A stretch of 32,272 nt of DNA from a virus. The notes under the pieces were generated by a model that was given only the letters and a program-made list of their open reading frames with translations, made no database searches and was not told where the DNA came from. The DNA lies in IMG/VR virus record IMGVR_UViG_3300032083_000329, positions 1 through 32,272 of that record; one strand, given 5' to 3'. Positions 1 to 7,543 of this stretch are shown here, piece by piece; the first letter of the stretch is position 1, and every line of letters starts with the position of its first letter. Both the position numbers and the translations under genes were made by a program.

Positions 1-1120
1 ATTCTTGAGCCTTTAACTTTAACTCTGGAAAATCCCATCTTCCCTTTTCAGCATCAAGTAATATGATCGCATCACCCTCACCTTCTACGGGAGTAAATAT
101 CCCCCAAGTAGTAATAGCACTAAAGTCAGCACGATCATTTTTACTGAAAGCGGTATCGTATGATTGTATGATGTAGGAACACGGAGGTGGTTCAGAATTA
201 TCCCAAACATTCCACCACTCCCTTTTTATTATAGCTCCTTCTTCTGCCGTTGGGTTCTGCATATACTGTGCATTCCACTTGGCTACTGGAATTGACGCTT
301 TGACTCCATCTAATTCCTCTCTGCTCCAATATTCGGGCCAGAGAACATTGTTGGTATCTGGAAATATTGCAGGAAACTCCACGACTTCCCATTTATCTGC
401 GCCTCCTTCAGCTTGTTTGGATATAACTCTCGCTGTTAAATCCTTAATACCCCATCTCGTCATAACAATGATAATAGAGCCTCCTGGCTGCAATCTCTGT
501 CTAGGACCTGACGTATACCATTCGTAAATACTGTCTAAAGCTGTCGGACTTAATGCGTCTTGTTCAGATACAGGATCGTCAATAATACACAAATCAGCTC
601 CACGACCAGCCAAAGCACCACCAACCCCAACAGCATAATATTCTCCTCCACCATTTGTTGACCATCTACCTGATGCCTTCGCATCACTAGCCAATTTAAT
701 ATCAGGAAATATATCCCTGAAATCATCGCTATCAATTAAGTTCTTAACCTTACGACCAAATCCAACAGCTAACTCTGCCGTGTGTGTCGCTTGTATTATC
801 TTTAAATCAGGTCGTTTACCCATCAGCCACGCTGGAAACAAGTAACTCGCAAATTCTGATTTCGTATGTCTTGGTGGCATGTTAACAATTAAACGCTTTA
901 TCTTGCCGTCTGCCACTTGTTGCAATTTGTCTGCATAAATCTTATGATGCTTACCCTCAATGAAGGTGGGCCAAATCTTCTTTACAAACTTTAAGTAATT
1001 ATCTTGGCTTTTTTTTTGATTTTCTAACATAGAAAGTCTATCAAGCAAGGGAGCTAACTTGGAAAGCTCATCGTCACTTAGATATTCTGCAAATTCCTCT
1101 GCTTTTATCTGTTCATTCAT
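1..1120 (-). CDS. terL: Terminase large subunit (C-terminus beyond left edge)
   Basis: This is the ATPase-nuclease motor that packages phage DNA into the prohead. I translated it from ATG at 1118-1120 (MNEQIKAEEFAEYLSDDELS) to base 1, about 373 codons. Visible are the P-loop-like segment VNMPPRHTKSEFAS near residues 79-92, a Walker B LCIIDDPV, the coupling motif IIIVMTRWG, and the start of the RNase H-like nuclease, IIQSYDTAFSKNDRADFSAI, with its first catalytic Asp. The rest of the nuclease lies outside the window. The start overlaps the stop of the upstream gene (TAATG), so translation is probably coupled. TerS lies almost 7 kb away, which is unusual because terS and terL are usually adjacent. 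Confidence 0.95.
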   Translation of the reverse strand, partial: MNEQIKAEEFAEYLSDDELSKLAPLLDRLSMLENQKKSQDNYLKFVKKIWPTFIEGKHHKIYADKLQQVADGKIKRLIVNMPPRHTKSEFASYLFPAWLMGKRPDLKIIQATHTAELAVGFGRKVKNLIDSDDFRDIFPDIKLASDAKASGRWSTNGGGEYYAVGVGGALAGRGADLCIIDDPVSEQDALSPTALDSIYEWYTSGPRQRLQPGGSIIIVMTRWGIKDLTARVISKQAEGGADKWEVVEFPAIFPDTNNVLWPEYWSREELDGVKASIPVAKWNAQYMQNPTAEEGAIIKREWWNVWDNSEPPPCSYIIQSYDTAFSKNDRADFSAITTWGIFTPVEGEGDAIILLDAEKGRWDFPELKLKAQE

Positions 1121-3360
1121 TAGACTGACGCTAAAAAGTTATCCACAGCATTTATTAAACCACCTTCTGCATATCCAGCAACTCCACCTTGTTTCATAAA
1201 TTGAGGAGCAGCAACACCTGTTAATTGAGCAATTAAGGCATTTAAATCTCCAGCATCGAATCCAACAGGTGTGTAATCACCAACATTACTTGTGTAAGGA
1301 GAATCAACAACAACAGGACCACTCGCTGGAGGTGTTATAGGATCGCCTCCACCTATTACGTTTGGTGGCTTATCTCCATCGTCTTCTTCTTCTATTGGTT
1401 TTGCTATTGGTTTTCTAAGAATTAATGGATTGTCGCTTTCATCTCCACCAATTTCGTTGTCATCATACATGCCTAACGATGGAGATGTTTTATCAAAAAC
1501 GTCATACCCATCTACAGTTGTTCCTGACCCAAAAAGACCTCCGGGCTGACCCATACCAATACCATAATTCGTTGTACCTGTTATACTTCCTTCTTTATCA
1601 TAGGTTGGTGTAAAACCTTTACTAATATTGTCTATTGTATTTTGTGCGCCTCTTTTGGTTGCTGCGTTAATTAAACCAGTGACAACACCAAGAGTACCAG
1701 GAACCTTATCAAGATTTGGAAATGAACCTTTCTTAGCTTGTTCCTCAACATCTGCTAAAGCATCTATGTCTGTGCTGAAATCACTCTTGTCTCTACTTGA
1801 ACCAAATCCAGTTATGTCTGCATTAGTGTTTGGACCACTCGTTGGGCTAACTGATGCTATTGAAGGAGTGTTTATACTAGGACCTAAACCTACGCCTTGT
1901 AAGCTCAAACCTAAAGGATCATCATCGCCCTTAGCACCAATGTTACTGAAATTAGTGTTAGCAGCTGCTTGAACATTAGAAGTAGGTGGGCCTCCAGGCA
2001 TAGAGCCAGATGTTTTTCCAGTTGTTGTTGTACCACTTTTTGACGGTGCAAGACTTAATTGAGTGTCAATTAAAGATTGCTGGTTAGCTTTATTTTGATT
2101 GATGGCTTGATTAATATTAGCTTTGTTTTGTGCTGCTAAAGCCCTATTTTGTATTTCATTCGCTGCGGCTTGTGCTTGTGCTACTGCCTGACCAATCTCT
2201 GAAGCTCTGTCCATATCATCTTTACCAGTGTCAGTGTCTTGAGTCGTATATCCATAATCAACATCTGTGTAATCCATGTCCTGATCTGGATCGGAATAGT
2301 CAGTGTTGTCACTAAAAGTGTTGTCACCACTGAAATCACTATAATCGCTAGGAGCATCTACGCTACTATAATCACTGAAACCACCAAAGTCGCTATCATC
2401 ATAATAACTCGGAATACCCATAGGTCCTGGCTTACCCGCACCTCCTAATGCCTTCAATATCCCACCTTCTTCGGGTGTTATATACGATAACATATGATCC
2501 TGACCCATAATCTCTGTACGTCTAGGTGGAACATTCCCACCTTCTGCAAAACCTCTTAACCCACCTAAAGATCCAAGAGATGAAAGAATGCCTCTATCTG
2601 AACCAAAACCTCCCATTGGAGATTGACCTGGCATTGGACGTTGCCCAATCGTAGAAGGCTGTACAGAAGGTACAGCAGTTCTAACTCTATTCTCCATAAC
2701 TGGATTATTAAAAATAGCTTGACCTTGAGTTGGAGCATCTCTCGTTGTTGAAAAAGTTGAAAACAAATCATTAAGAGATTGATTGTTGTAACCAGAAGAT
2801 GATTGATTAATACGATTTGGATCGTTAAAGTTGCCTGTCACAGAACCAAATTGATTTTGTCCTTGACCAATTGATTGAGAAGGTGAACTAGATAAGTTAC
2901 TCAATGCAAGAGGAGAACCAACATATGCTTGAAAAGGATTGGCATTCATGCCACCAGATTGACTTTGATCTAAATTAAACCTATCACTCGCCATCTCCTG
3001 AACTTCTTGTATAAATGGCTGAACTTGAGTGTTTTCTATCGTTTGTGATAAATAATCACCATAACTAGATAAAGGACTACCTGCAACTCCACCGTCAGCC
3101 ATCATCATAGGCGGTTGCATAACAGAATTTGTAGGTGGCTGATTGAATATATCAATATTCGCCATCGGATTGCCACCCATAGGAGGCATAGGGGATGACC
3201 CCATTGGAGGAATCGGGGTCATAGCTGTTGTCGATGGTATGGACTTCAAGAAATTACTAAAACCACCCCTGCTTTCAGCAGTTGTCGTGAAATTTACTTG
3301 TGGTGGCTGTGCAGGAGCAGGAGGCGTACCCATAAATCCACCCATAGGACCATTAACCAT
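1120..3360 (-). CDS. Gly/Pro/Ser-rich putative virion protein with ADGG/AEGG motifs
   Basis: A 746-residue low-complexity protein. The N-terminus is Met/Pro/Gly-rich (PPMGGNPMAN). ADGGVAGSP (about residue 88), FAEGGNVPPRR (about 272) and KQGGVAGYAEGG near the C-terminus recur in marine podovirus virion proteins, as does the phrase HMLSYITPEEGGILKALGG. The middle has a strongly acidic Asp/Tyr/Ser tract (about 315-385), followed by an Ala/Gln/Asn helical stretch (AQAQAAANEIQNRALAAQNKANINQ). The start is supported by GGAG about 7 nt upstream. Its place before terL and its composition suggest a structural or DNA-ejection role, but no catalytic motif is visible, so the function is inferred. Confidence 0.75.
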   Translation of the reverse strand: MVNGPMGGFMGTPPAPAQPPQVNFTTTAESRGGFSNFLKSIPSTTAMTPIPPMGSSPMPPMGGNPMANIDIFNQPPTNSVMQPPMMMADGGVAGSPLSSYGDYLSQTIENTQVQPFIQEVQEMASDRFNLDQSQSGGMNANPFQAYVGSPLALSNLSSSPSQSIGQGQNQFGSVTGNFNDPNRINQSSSGYNNQSLNDLFSTFSTTRDAPTQGQAIFNNPVMENRVRTAVPSVQPSTIGQRPMPGQSPMGGFGSDRGILSSLGSLGGLRGFAEGGNVPPRRTEIMGQDHMLSYITPEEGGILKALGGAGKPGPMGIPSYYDDSDFGGFSDYSSVDAPSDYSDFSGDNTFSDNTDYSDPDQDMDYTDVDYGYTTQDTDTGKDDMDRASEIGQAVAQAQAAANEIQNRALAAQNKANINQAINQNKANQQSLIDTQLSLAPSKSGTTTTGKTSGSMPGGPPTSNVQAAANTNFSNIGAKGDDDPLGLSLQGVGLGPSINTPSIASVSPTSGPNTNADITGFGSSRDKSDFSTDIDALADVEEQAKKGSFPNLDKVPGTLGVVTGLINAATKRGAQNTIDNISKGFTPTYDKEGSITGTTNYGIGMGQPGGLFGSGTTVDGYDVFDKTSPSLGMYDDNEIGGDESDNPLILRKPIAKPIEEEDDGDKPPNVIGGGDPITPPASGPVVVDSPYTSNVGDYTPVGFDAGDLNALIAQLTGVAAPQFMKQGGVAGYAEGGLINAVDNFLASV

Positions 3361-3404
3361 GAAAAATCTCCAAAAAAACTAGTCTTTGAAGCTATGATAT
3401 ACGA

Positions 3405-3812
3405 TTAATTCATCTTTGACAACATCAGTTGCATTTCTTTGTCGCACTGCAACAAAACTTTGGACACATATACCCTATCATTCATCTTTTCAGCCTCTGG
3501 AATCATGTGAGATATAGCATTGCTCAACTTCCATATCCTCTGCTTGTCAAATTCACTCAATGGATTGTCATTTTCATCGAAATCACGCACTTCAGCATGA
3601 CTCTTACTAGCCTCGCCATCATTCATCAGGTACAAAACTGCATATTTGATCGGTATCGGTATCTGATAAGTGTCAGTCTCATAACATCTATAACCCCTCT
3701 CACTCAATCCTAGCTTCTGTGCCATCACAATTTGGCTTAAACCTAATAACTTACGCTTCTCACGCAGCTCAGAACCATTCCAATCACAATAACTCTTTTC
3801 GTTCTTCTTCAT
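3405..3812 (-). CDS. XRE-type helix-turn-helix protein
   Basis: A 135-residue DNA-binding protein. The N-terminal HTH reads LREKRKLLGLSQIVMAQKLGLSERGYRCYE, a classic HTH_3/XRE layout with the LSQ...A..LG.S...Y pattern. The C-terminal half is charged and helical without a known fold (EFDKQRIWKLSNAISHMIPEAEKM). I chose the ATG at 3812 (MKKNEKSYCDWNG), not the upstream in-frame start at 3836, because GGAGGAG lies 6-7 nt before it. It overlaps the end of the upstream small gene by 29 nt, so the two form an operon. A regulatory role for virion or packaging genes is plausible, but the target is unknown. Confidence 0.8.
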   Translation of the reverse strand: MKKNEKSYCDWNGSELREKRKLLGLSQIVMAQKLGLSERGYRCYETDTYQIPIPIKYAVLYLMNDGEASKSHAEVRDFDENDNPLSEFDKQRIWKLSNAISHMIPEAEKMNDRVYVSKVLLQCDKEMQLMLSKMN

Positions 3813-4065
3813 TTGGCATCTCCTCCAATATTCCATAACGCATTAAATCTTTAGCAAAGTCCAAATCACTCCCAAACCTCACCGGCTTACCAGTCCAATT
3901 GCACGCAATCGCTGCACAAGTTCTTACGAAGTCTCCCCTTATCGGGTCAGCGCCTACAAACGTCTTGTATAGCTCGTCAATGACACCCTCTGGTCCAGGG
4001 GATTCAAAATACGACTTCGTTGGATATTCTAGTTTATACTTAGGCATAAAGTACTTATAGGGCAT
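3784..4065 (-). CDS. Small protein of unknown function
   Basis: An ORF of up to 93 residues with no recognised domain: MPKYKLEYPTKSYFESPGPEGVIDELYKTFVGADPIRGDFVRTCAA and so on. It looks like a folded single-domain protein, mixed alpha/beta, with two Cys. Two starts are possible: ATG 4065 (weak AGG upstream) or ATG 4047 (MPKYK). A promoter-like pair (TTGACG at 4078-4083, TATAAG at 4054-4059) would place the transcript start almost on the 4047 ATG, giving a leaderless message. The 3' end overlaps the HTH gene, so the pair is probably co-expressed. I do not recognise the family. Confidence 0.65.
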   Translation of the reverse strand: MPYKYFMPKYKLEYPTKSYFESPGPEGVIDELYKTFVGADPIRGDFVRTCAAIACNWTGKPVRFGSDLDFAKDLMRYGILEEMPNEEERKELL

Positions 4066-4083
4066 CAGTGCCTAAAGCGTCAA
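4054..4083 (-). promoter_or_regulatory. Candidate sigma70 promoter before the small-protein/HTH pair
   Basis: On the minus strand there is TTGACG, an 18-bp spacer and TATAAG. The 18-bp spacer and non-consensus last bases make it only fair. If used, translation would have to start at ATG 4047. Confidence 0.35.
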
Positions 4084-4185
4084 TATTTTTTTTATAAAAT
4101 TTTTTTTGGGTCGTGTTTCAAAAACATGGTGGGCGTATCTGGAGAACTCGGCGTAAAGGATCACCAGTGCAACAATTATTATTTT

Positions 4186-4207
4186 GGGGCGTGTATAGGT
4201 ACGCCCC
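4186..4207. other. GC-rich hairpin followed by a run of eight C
   Basis: GGGGCGT (4186-4192) pairs with ACGCCCC (4201-4207) across an 8-nt loop, next to a run of eight C at 4204-4211. There is no T tract on either side, so it does not look like an ordinary terminator. It sits in the 215-bp gap 4066-4280, which otherwise holds T-rich tracts, the promoter candidate above and the terminator at 4221-4255. Its role is unknown; a processing, packaging or pausing signal is possible. Confidence 0.5.
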
Positions 4208-4220
4208 CCCCGAATTGTAG

Positions 4221-4255
4221 ACAAAAAAATAACCTATAAAAATATTATAGGTTAT
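4221..4255 (-). terminator. Intrinsic terminator of the amidoligase cassette
   Basis: ATAACCTATAA (4229-4239) and TTATAGGTTAT (4245-4255) form an 11-bp stem with a 5-nt loop. On the minus strand it is followed by TTTTTTT. It lies about 26 nt after the amidoligase stop codon. Confidence 0.8.
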
Positions 4256-4280
4256 CTTAATTAGATTTAAGAAATACACA

Positions 4281-5474
4281 TTAGCTAAAATGTGTAATTC
4301 TATTTAGTAAGTAAGTTTTATATTCATCTTCTAAACCTACTAGAAAATGATCTTCAACACTTTCATCAATTGAGTTACTAGTAATAGCAACATCTATATG
4401 ACTAGGTATTTTATAACCATTTAAATCATGTTGTTCATTACTAGTTCCATATCTATGGTTATAGTGTTGTTGTGTTAAACACTCTACAGAATGATGACTA
4501 AACTTTGATCTAATAGTTGAAATAGTTCTTCTAACAGATTTAGCATTATCTATTCCACAATGTGCCATGATCTCTTTTGTAGTTGCTCCATTATCTGTTT
4601 TACATAAAGACCACAACAAACCTAGTTTAGAATTAGGATTGAAAGGTTGATTAGGTAAATCTTGCCTTTCAATTCTACTATTATTAGCTAACAATCTATT
4701 GTTAATAGAATGATTAAACATATTAGCTAACATCATAACAAATGGTTTTACCTTGTCTCTTTCAAGTGTTGCTCCATGTTGTCTAAACTCAATAGTTCCA
4801 TATCTTGCATATGATTGAAGATTAATAGCAAAAAACTTGTCTCTTCTATTAGTTGATGAATGCCTTTGAATAGCATTCATTAAAGAAGACACAGAACCAT
4901 CACATTGACGAATGGCATCAACACATAATTCTAAACCTTGGCAAAATCTATTGTTTGTTCTGCTAGGTGGAAATATTTTGTTAATGTCTAATTGATGAAT
5001 AGCATATCTTAAAACAACATCTTTAATTATTGCATTGTCTAAAACATCATCAAAAGAACTAGAAGATTGTGAAACATACGATCTATTAGTTCTATACTTA
5101 TCGATTGATAATTTAGTAAAATCTTGATTTGTTATATTTGTAGATATAGGTTTTAAACCTATATGGACATGAACTCCACAACACTTTTTAACACTACATC
5201 CATTATTAACAAGTAATGTTAAAACCTTATTCACATAGTACCATGATAACTCACTATCAATTGATAATATTGGAAATGCTATTTCAAAATCAACTCCGTG
5301 CGTACCATCTGTTTTAACTTGAATAAAGTTTAACTCTTCATCATTGTTAAAAACTGTTTGTAGTTCACTAATTGATTGAGTGTTTCCACGACTAGTAAAA
5401 ACCCCCTCAAATTCTAATCCCATTGTAAGACTAGTTCTATTTGTGTTTTGTAAAATATTCAATTTGTACTCCAT
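4281..5474 (-). CDS. Amidoligase (Amidoligase_2 / GCS2-like fold)
   Basis: A predicted ATP-dependent COOH-NH2 ligase that would join an amino group to a carboxylate, making amide-linked peptides or modifying a protein or wall component. Family landmarks appear in order: MGLEFEGVF (metal-binding Glu pair, residues 18-26), VKTDGTHGVDFEIAFPIL (about 53-70), CCGVHVHIGL (about 98-107) and AINLQSYARYGTIEFRQHGATL (about 217-238). The C-terminal third adds a winged-helix-like segment (GATTKEIMAHCGIDNAKSVRRTISTIR). Amidoligases are known from phages and commonly pair with AIG2/GGCT cyclotransferases; one lies in the next cassette. There is no clear Shine-Dalgarno before ATG 5474. The gene has its own terminator and a weak upstream promoter candidate, so it looks like a moron. 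The substrate cannot be read from sequence. Confidence 0.9.
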   Translation of the reverse strand: MEYKLNILQNTNRTSLTMGLEFEGVFTSRGNTQSISELQTVFNNDEELNFIQVKTDGTHGVDFEIAFPILSIDSELSWYYVNKVLTLLVNNGCSVKKCCGVHVHIGLKPISTNITNQDFTKLSIDKYRTNRSYVSQSSSSFDDVLDNAIIKDVVLRYAIHQLDINKIFPPSRTNNRFCQGLELCVDAIRQCDGSVSSLMNAIQRHSSTNRRDKFFAINLQSYARYGTIEFRQHGATLERDKVKPFVMMLANMFNHSINNRLLANNSRIERQDLPNQPFNPNSKLGLLWSLCKTDNGATTKEIMAHCGIDNAKSVRRTISTIRSKFSHHSVECLTQQHYNHRYGTSNEQHDLNGYKIPSHIDVAITSNSIDESVEDHFLVGLEDEYKTYLLNRITHFS

Positions 5475-5502
5475 TGGCTAATTTGATTTAATTTACTCAT
5501 AG

Positions 5503-5531
5503 AGCATACCACAATAGGAACTCCATACCTA
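5503..5531 (-). promoter_or_regulatory. Candidate extended -10 promoter of the amidoligase
   Basis: On the minus strand TGG-TATGCT (TATGCT at 5503-5508) resembles an extended -10, but the -35 (TAGGTA, 5526-5531) is poor. The 8-mer TAGGAACT lies in the spacer on the plus strand (about 5515-5522) and recurs at two other promoters. A weak -35 would fit a promoter needing an activator. Confidence 0.35.
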
Positions 5532-5534
5532 ATA

Positions 5535-5969
5535 AAAAATGCGAACAATTGCATTTTTTTTGCACTTTTTTTTTAAAATGTGTTCACCTGTAAAACAATT
5601 TTTTTGGAAATTGTTCGCAATTTTTTTCAGGTTTTACCTGGACACGGCTGGTCTGAAAATCGGATACCGAACAAGTCCGACCCCGACCCCGACCCGAAGT
5701 CCGATCCCGAACCCGATCCCGAGCCTTCTGCCTGGACACTGGTTAGAAAACCGAACAATTGTTCGCAATTTGACCAGGAGGCAGCAGTCACAGCGGCAAC
5801 CTGTGCAGCGCAGGCTGCTGTTTACCTGGCTTGCAGCTCCCGAATACCGAACAATTGTTACCAGTTACGCATACCTGGAACGCTGTGAAGGCGTTTCCCT
5901 GGAGGATCTGGTTAAAAACTGAACAATTGTTCGCTCCCGAAGCCCGGTAGATCCAGGCTCCGAACAAAG
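5535..5969. repeat. GC-rich repeat island 1 with GAACAATTG sites, CCWGG and CCCGA runs
   Basis: Most of the 549-bp gap between the amidoligase and cyclotransferase cassettes; I see no credible gene. GAACAATTG-type sites start at about 5543, 5613 (reverse), 5753, 5849 and 5921, with shorter GAACAA forms at 5669, 5962 and 6008. The sites at 5753 and 5921 are the full palindrome GAACAATTGTTC. The stretch 5665-5722 is a run of CCCGA/CCGAC units. At least seven CCWGG sites are present. 5781-5820 can fold through CAGCAG/CTGCTG and an inner CACAG/CTGTG pairing. The base composition contrasts sharply with the AT-rich genes on both sides. Confidence 0.8.
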
Positions 5970-6004
5970 AAAAACCCCAGAAGCGTGAAGCAACTGGGGT
6001 TTTT
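5970..6004 (-). terminator. Intrinsic terminator of the cyclotransferase cassette
   Basis: AAAAACCCCAG (5970-5980) pairs with CTGGGGTTTTT (5994-6004), an 11-bp stem with a 13-nt loop. T tracts are present in both directions, so it may work bidirectionally. It starts 20 nt beyond the cyclotransferase stop. Confidence 0.88.
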
Positions 6005-6023
6005 ACCGAACAAATTAAAGGAT

Positions 6024-6470
6024 CTAGCCCGAAGCCCTCCCCATCTTCAGGATCTCTTGTGTCCGATCTGCTTGTTTGTAAGCATCTCTCAAGGCCCAAG
6101 CAAGATGATCTCCATCAAGACCGAAGTCCTTGTACCCTTGTGCTATGCTATCGTAGTAATGTTTGAATGGTAAGCCCACTCCTTTCCTAGACATGACGTA
6201 AGTCATGGCATTTAAACCATCTACATGGATCATTTTCTTTTTATATAAATGAGGGAAGCCCTCGAATCTATCAAGTGCTTTCTCATCTGCTTTCTGTATT
6301 TCCCACAAACCTATCTGAACCTCGTCCCCTTTTGAGGGTCTGATGTCAGCTACAGTATTAAACACTAGTTTCCAATCTTTTAAGACAGTACCATACAAAG
6401 GTACTGCCGTTGGGGTTCTTGTTTCCATGTTCTTCTTGTTAAGGTTTGCACCGTAAGATGCGTATAACAT
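6024..6470 (-). CDS. Gamma-glutamylcyclotransferase-like (AIG2/GGCT family) protein
   Basis: A 148-residue cytosolic enzyme, full length for the family. GGCT-fold enzymes release a gamma-glutamyl group as 5-oxoproline from a gamma-glutamyl-amine or peptide. The N-terminal substrate loop is MLYASYGANLN (family YGSNLN). LDRFEG has the conserved Glu at residue 70 in the position of the catalytic acid, followed by FPHLYKKKMI. The ATG at 6470 has GGAG 10 nt upstream. It is transcribed alone from a near-perfect promoter (6507-6535) to a terminator (5970-6004). Its neighbour is an amidoligase, the classic partner, so the two may make and trim an amide-linked product. The actual substrate is unknown; catalysis is inferred from the motifs. 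Confidence 0.88.
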   Translation of the reverse strand: MLYASYGANLNKKNMETRTPTAVPLYGTVLKDWKLVFNTVADIRPSKGDEVQIGLWEIQKADEKALDRFEGFPHLYKKKMIHVDGLNAMTYVMSRKGVGLPFKHYYDSIAQGYKDFGLDGDHLAWALRDAYKQADRTQEILKMGRASG

Positions 6471-6506
6471 TAGCTTGTCTCTCCTTTGGCTTGTTTACTT
6501 AATACT

Positions 6507-6535
6507 AATATAAGCATTGAGTTCCTCCATGTCAA
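6507..6535 (-). promoter_or_regulatory. Sigma70 promoter of the cyclotransferase gene
   Basis: On the minus strand TTGACA (6530-6535), exactly 17 bp, then TATATT (6507-6512). The spacer contains GAGGAACT, one base from the TAGGAACT seen at other promoters in the window. Confidence 0.85.
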
Positions 6536-6559
6536 TAAATAATATATCATATGACATAA

Positions 6560-6840
6560 TTTATTTTGCCGCTGCTGTGACCTGGATACAGCTGGGAGGT
6601 AACGAACAATTGTTCGTTTTTTCACCCAGGGAGGCTGCTGTGGTTCAGGAAGGCAGCCGTGCTGTGACGCATGCTGCAGCGCAATTCCGAACAATTGTGA
6701 CCCCGAGGCTGCACTGGGTAAGCTGGGTAACAGCGCGAAGCCTTCTCCCTGGTTGCGTAAGCGAACAATTGTGAAGCCCGAACCCGACCTGGAAAAAGGA
6801 ACCAGTGCTGCTGCAAGCGAACAATTTTTAATTCAGGCAC
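6560..6840. repeat. GC-rich repeat island 2
   Basis: Fills the gap of about 420 bp between the cyclotransferase and the 141-aa gene, apart from the promoter and terminator at its ends; no credible gene. GAACAATT sites start at 6604, 6689, 6763 and 6819, spaced 85, 74 and 56 bp. The first is an 18-bp palindrome, AACGAACAATTGTTCGTT. CCWGG occurs near 6580, 6627, 6747 and 6787, and CAGCTGGG or similar near 6590 and 6720. The order CCTGG, CAGCTGGG, then GCGAACAATTGTG recurs, as in island 3. Confidence 0.8.
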
Positions 6841-6865
6841 AAAAAAAGGCAACCCGAAGGTTGCC
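6841..6865 (-). terminator. Intrinsic terminator of the zinc-ribbon/141-aa unit
   Basis: GGCAACC (6848-6854) and GGTTGCC (6859-6865) form a 7-bp stem closed by a TTCG tetraloop on the minus strand, followed by seven T. It lies 23 nt beyond the stop codon of the 141-aa gene. Confidence 0.92.
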
Positions 6866-6888
6866 CTTTCCTCTTCCAGCCAATGGAA

Positions 6889-7314
6889 TTACCTGAAATA
6901 AAAGAATCTTGCAAACTGTAGCAATATATCTTCATCTTGTTCTTTTGTTCGCTCCCAAGGAGTGAACCAATCCTGACCCTGAAGCTCTGCCGTTTCGGGT
7001 TCTCCGTGTTCGTCTAACTCACCAACGATCTGAACGGCAGGCCCACCTGTTCCAAGCAGTAGCTTATAGTGTGTTGGGTATCTGTATTCATCATGCGAAT
7101 TGACATCGTGCCAATCGCTTCTGACCTCAACACATAAAGGCATATTTCTTATTTCTTCTTCAACCTCATCAATAACTAAACCCTCATCTTGTGATTCAAT
7201 GGCTTCATTCCACTTTTCAATAAGTTCCTTAATATATTCCATGTCGCCACTTCCAGGAATTTCCTTAACGATTGGCTCAAGTGCTTTGATTACGTTGCTT
7301 TCTAATGTACTCAT
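6889..7314 (-). CDS. Acidic protein of unknown function (141 aa)
   Basis: The N-terminal half is helical and acidic (SQDEGLVIDEVEEEIRNMP). The C-terminal half has a conserved-looking beta segment, YKLLLGTGGPAVQIVGELDEHGEPETAELQGQDWFTPW, which I associate from memory with an unnamed phage protein family (GGPA...GEL...GEP..A.L...DW.TPW). No catalytic residues can be assigned. GGGAG stands 7-8 nt upstream of the ATG, which overlaps the stop of the zinc-ribbon gene (TAATG), so the pair is translationally coupled. The same promoter (7515-7543) drives both, and the terminator at 6841-6865 ends the unit. Confidence 0.8.
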   Translation of the reverse strand: MSTLESNVIKALEPIVKEIPGSGDMEYIKELIEKWNEAIESQDEGLVIDEVEEEIRNMPLCVEVRSDWHDVNSHDEYRYPTHYKLLLGTGGPAVQIVGELDEHGEPETAELQGQDWFTPWERTKEQDEDILLQFARFFYFR

Positions 7315-7475
7315 TATTTTTCTCCCATTTGTTTAATTAAATCATATTCACAGTCTTTGCATGCGTAGTAAGGTAGCTGAACAGATGCCACTATTTCGTC
7401 TTCGTGGAATAAGTTCTTGCAACCGTCACACTCTGTGAAGTTATCAACAAGATAAGAGTTTTGAAATCTACTCAT
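7314..7475 (-). CDS. 53-aa zinc-ribbon protein
   Basis: I translated this small gene directly. It reads MSRFQNSYLVDNFTECDGCK, continues NLFHEDEIVASVQLPYYACK and ends DCEYDLIKQMGEK. CDGC (residues 16-19) and CKDC (39-42) form a likely four-Cys zinc site. GGAG stands about 7 nt upstream of the ATG, and a strong promoter lies 40-70 bp upstream. It is the first gene of a two-gene unit with the 141-aa protein. Zinc ribbons of this size in phages often bind nucleic acid or a host protein, but nothing here shows which. Confidence 0.8.
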   Translation of the reverse strand: MSRFQNSYLVDNFTECDGCKNLFHEDEIVASVQLPYYACKDCEYDLIKQMGEK

Positions 7476-7514
7476 TTTTCGTCTCCTTTGGCTGTTTTTG
7501 TTTGTCTTATTATT

Positions 7515-7543
7515 AATATAGGCTTTCAGTTCCTACATGTCAA
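7515..7543 (-). promoter_or_regulatory. Sigma70 promoter of the zinc-ribbon/141-aa unit
   Basis: TTGACA (7538-7543), 17-bp spacer, TATATT (7515-7520) on the minus strand. The spacer carries TAGGAACT. The promoter is nearly the same as that at 6507-6535 over about 38 bp, suggesting a duplicated cassette end. Confidence 0.87.

Noticed and set aside
5459-5500. Thirteen-codon leader peptide overlapping the amidoligase start
   Set aside because: It opens with ATG and ends in TGA just past the amidoligase ATG, but has no ribosome site and no attenuator-like pairing, so it could be chance.
5788-6099. Minus-strand frame of 103 codons across island 1
   Set aside because: It crosses a strong terminator and the GC-rich repeats, and overlaps the end of the cyclotransferase gene. 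The residues (NNCSVF, GNNCSVFG) simply translate the GAACAATTG repeat. There is no ribosome site.
6517-6774. Plus-strand frame of 85 codons in island 2
   Set aside because: It starts inside the cyclotransferase promoter on the opposite strand and runs through repeats, with no ribosome site. Two opposite-strand frames are equally open.
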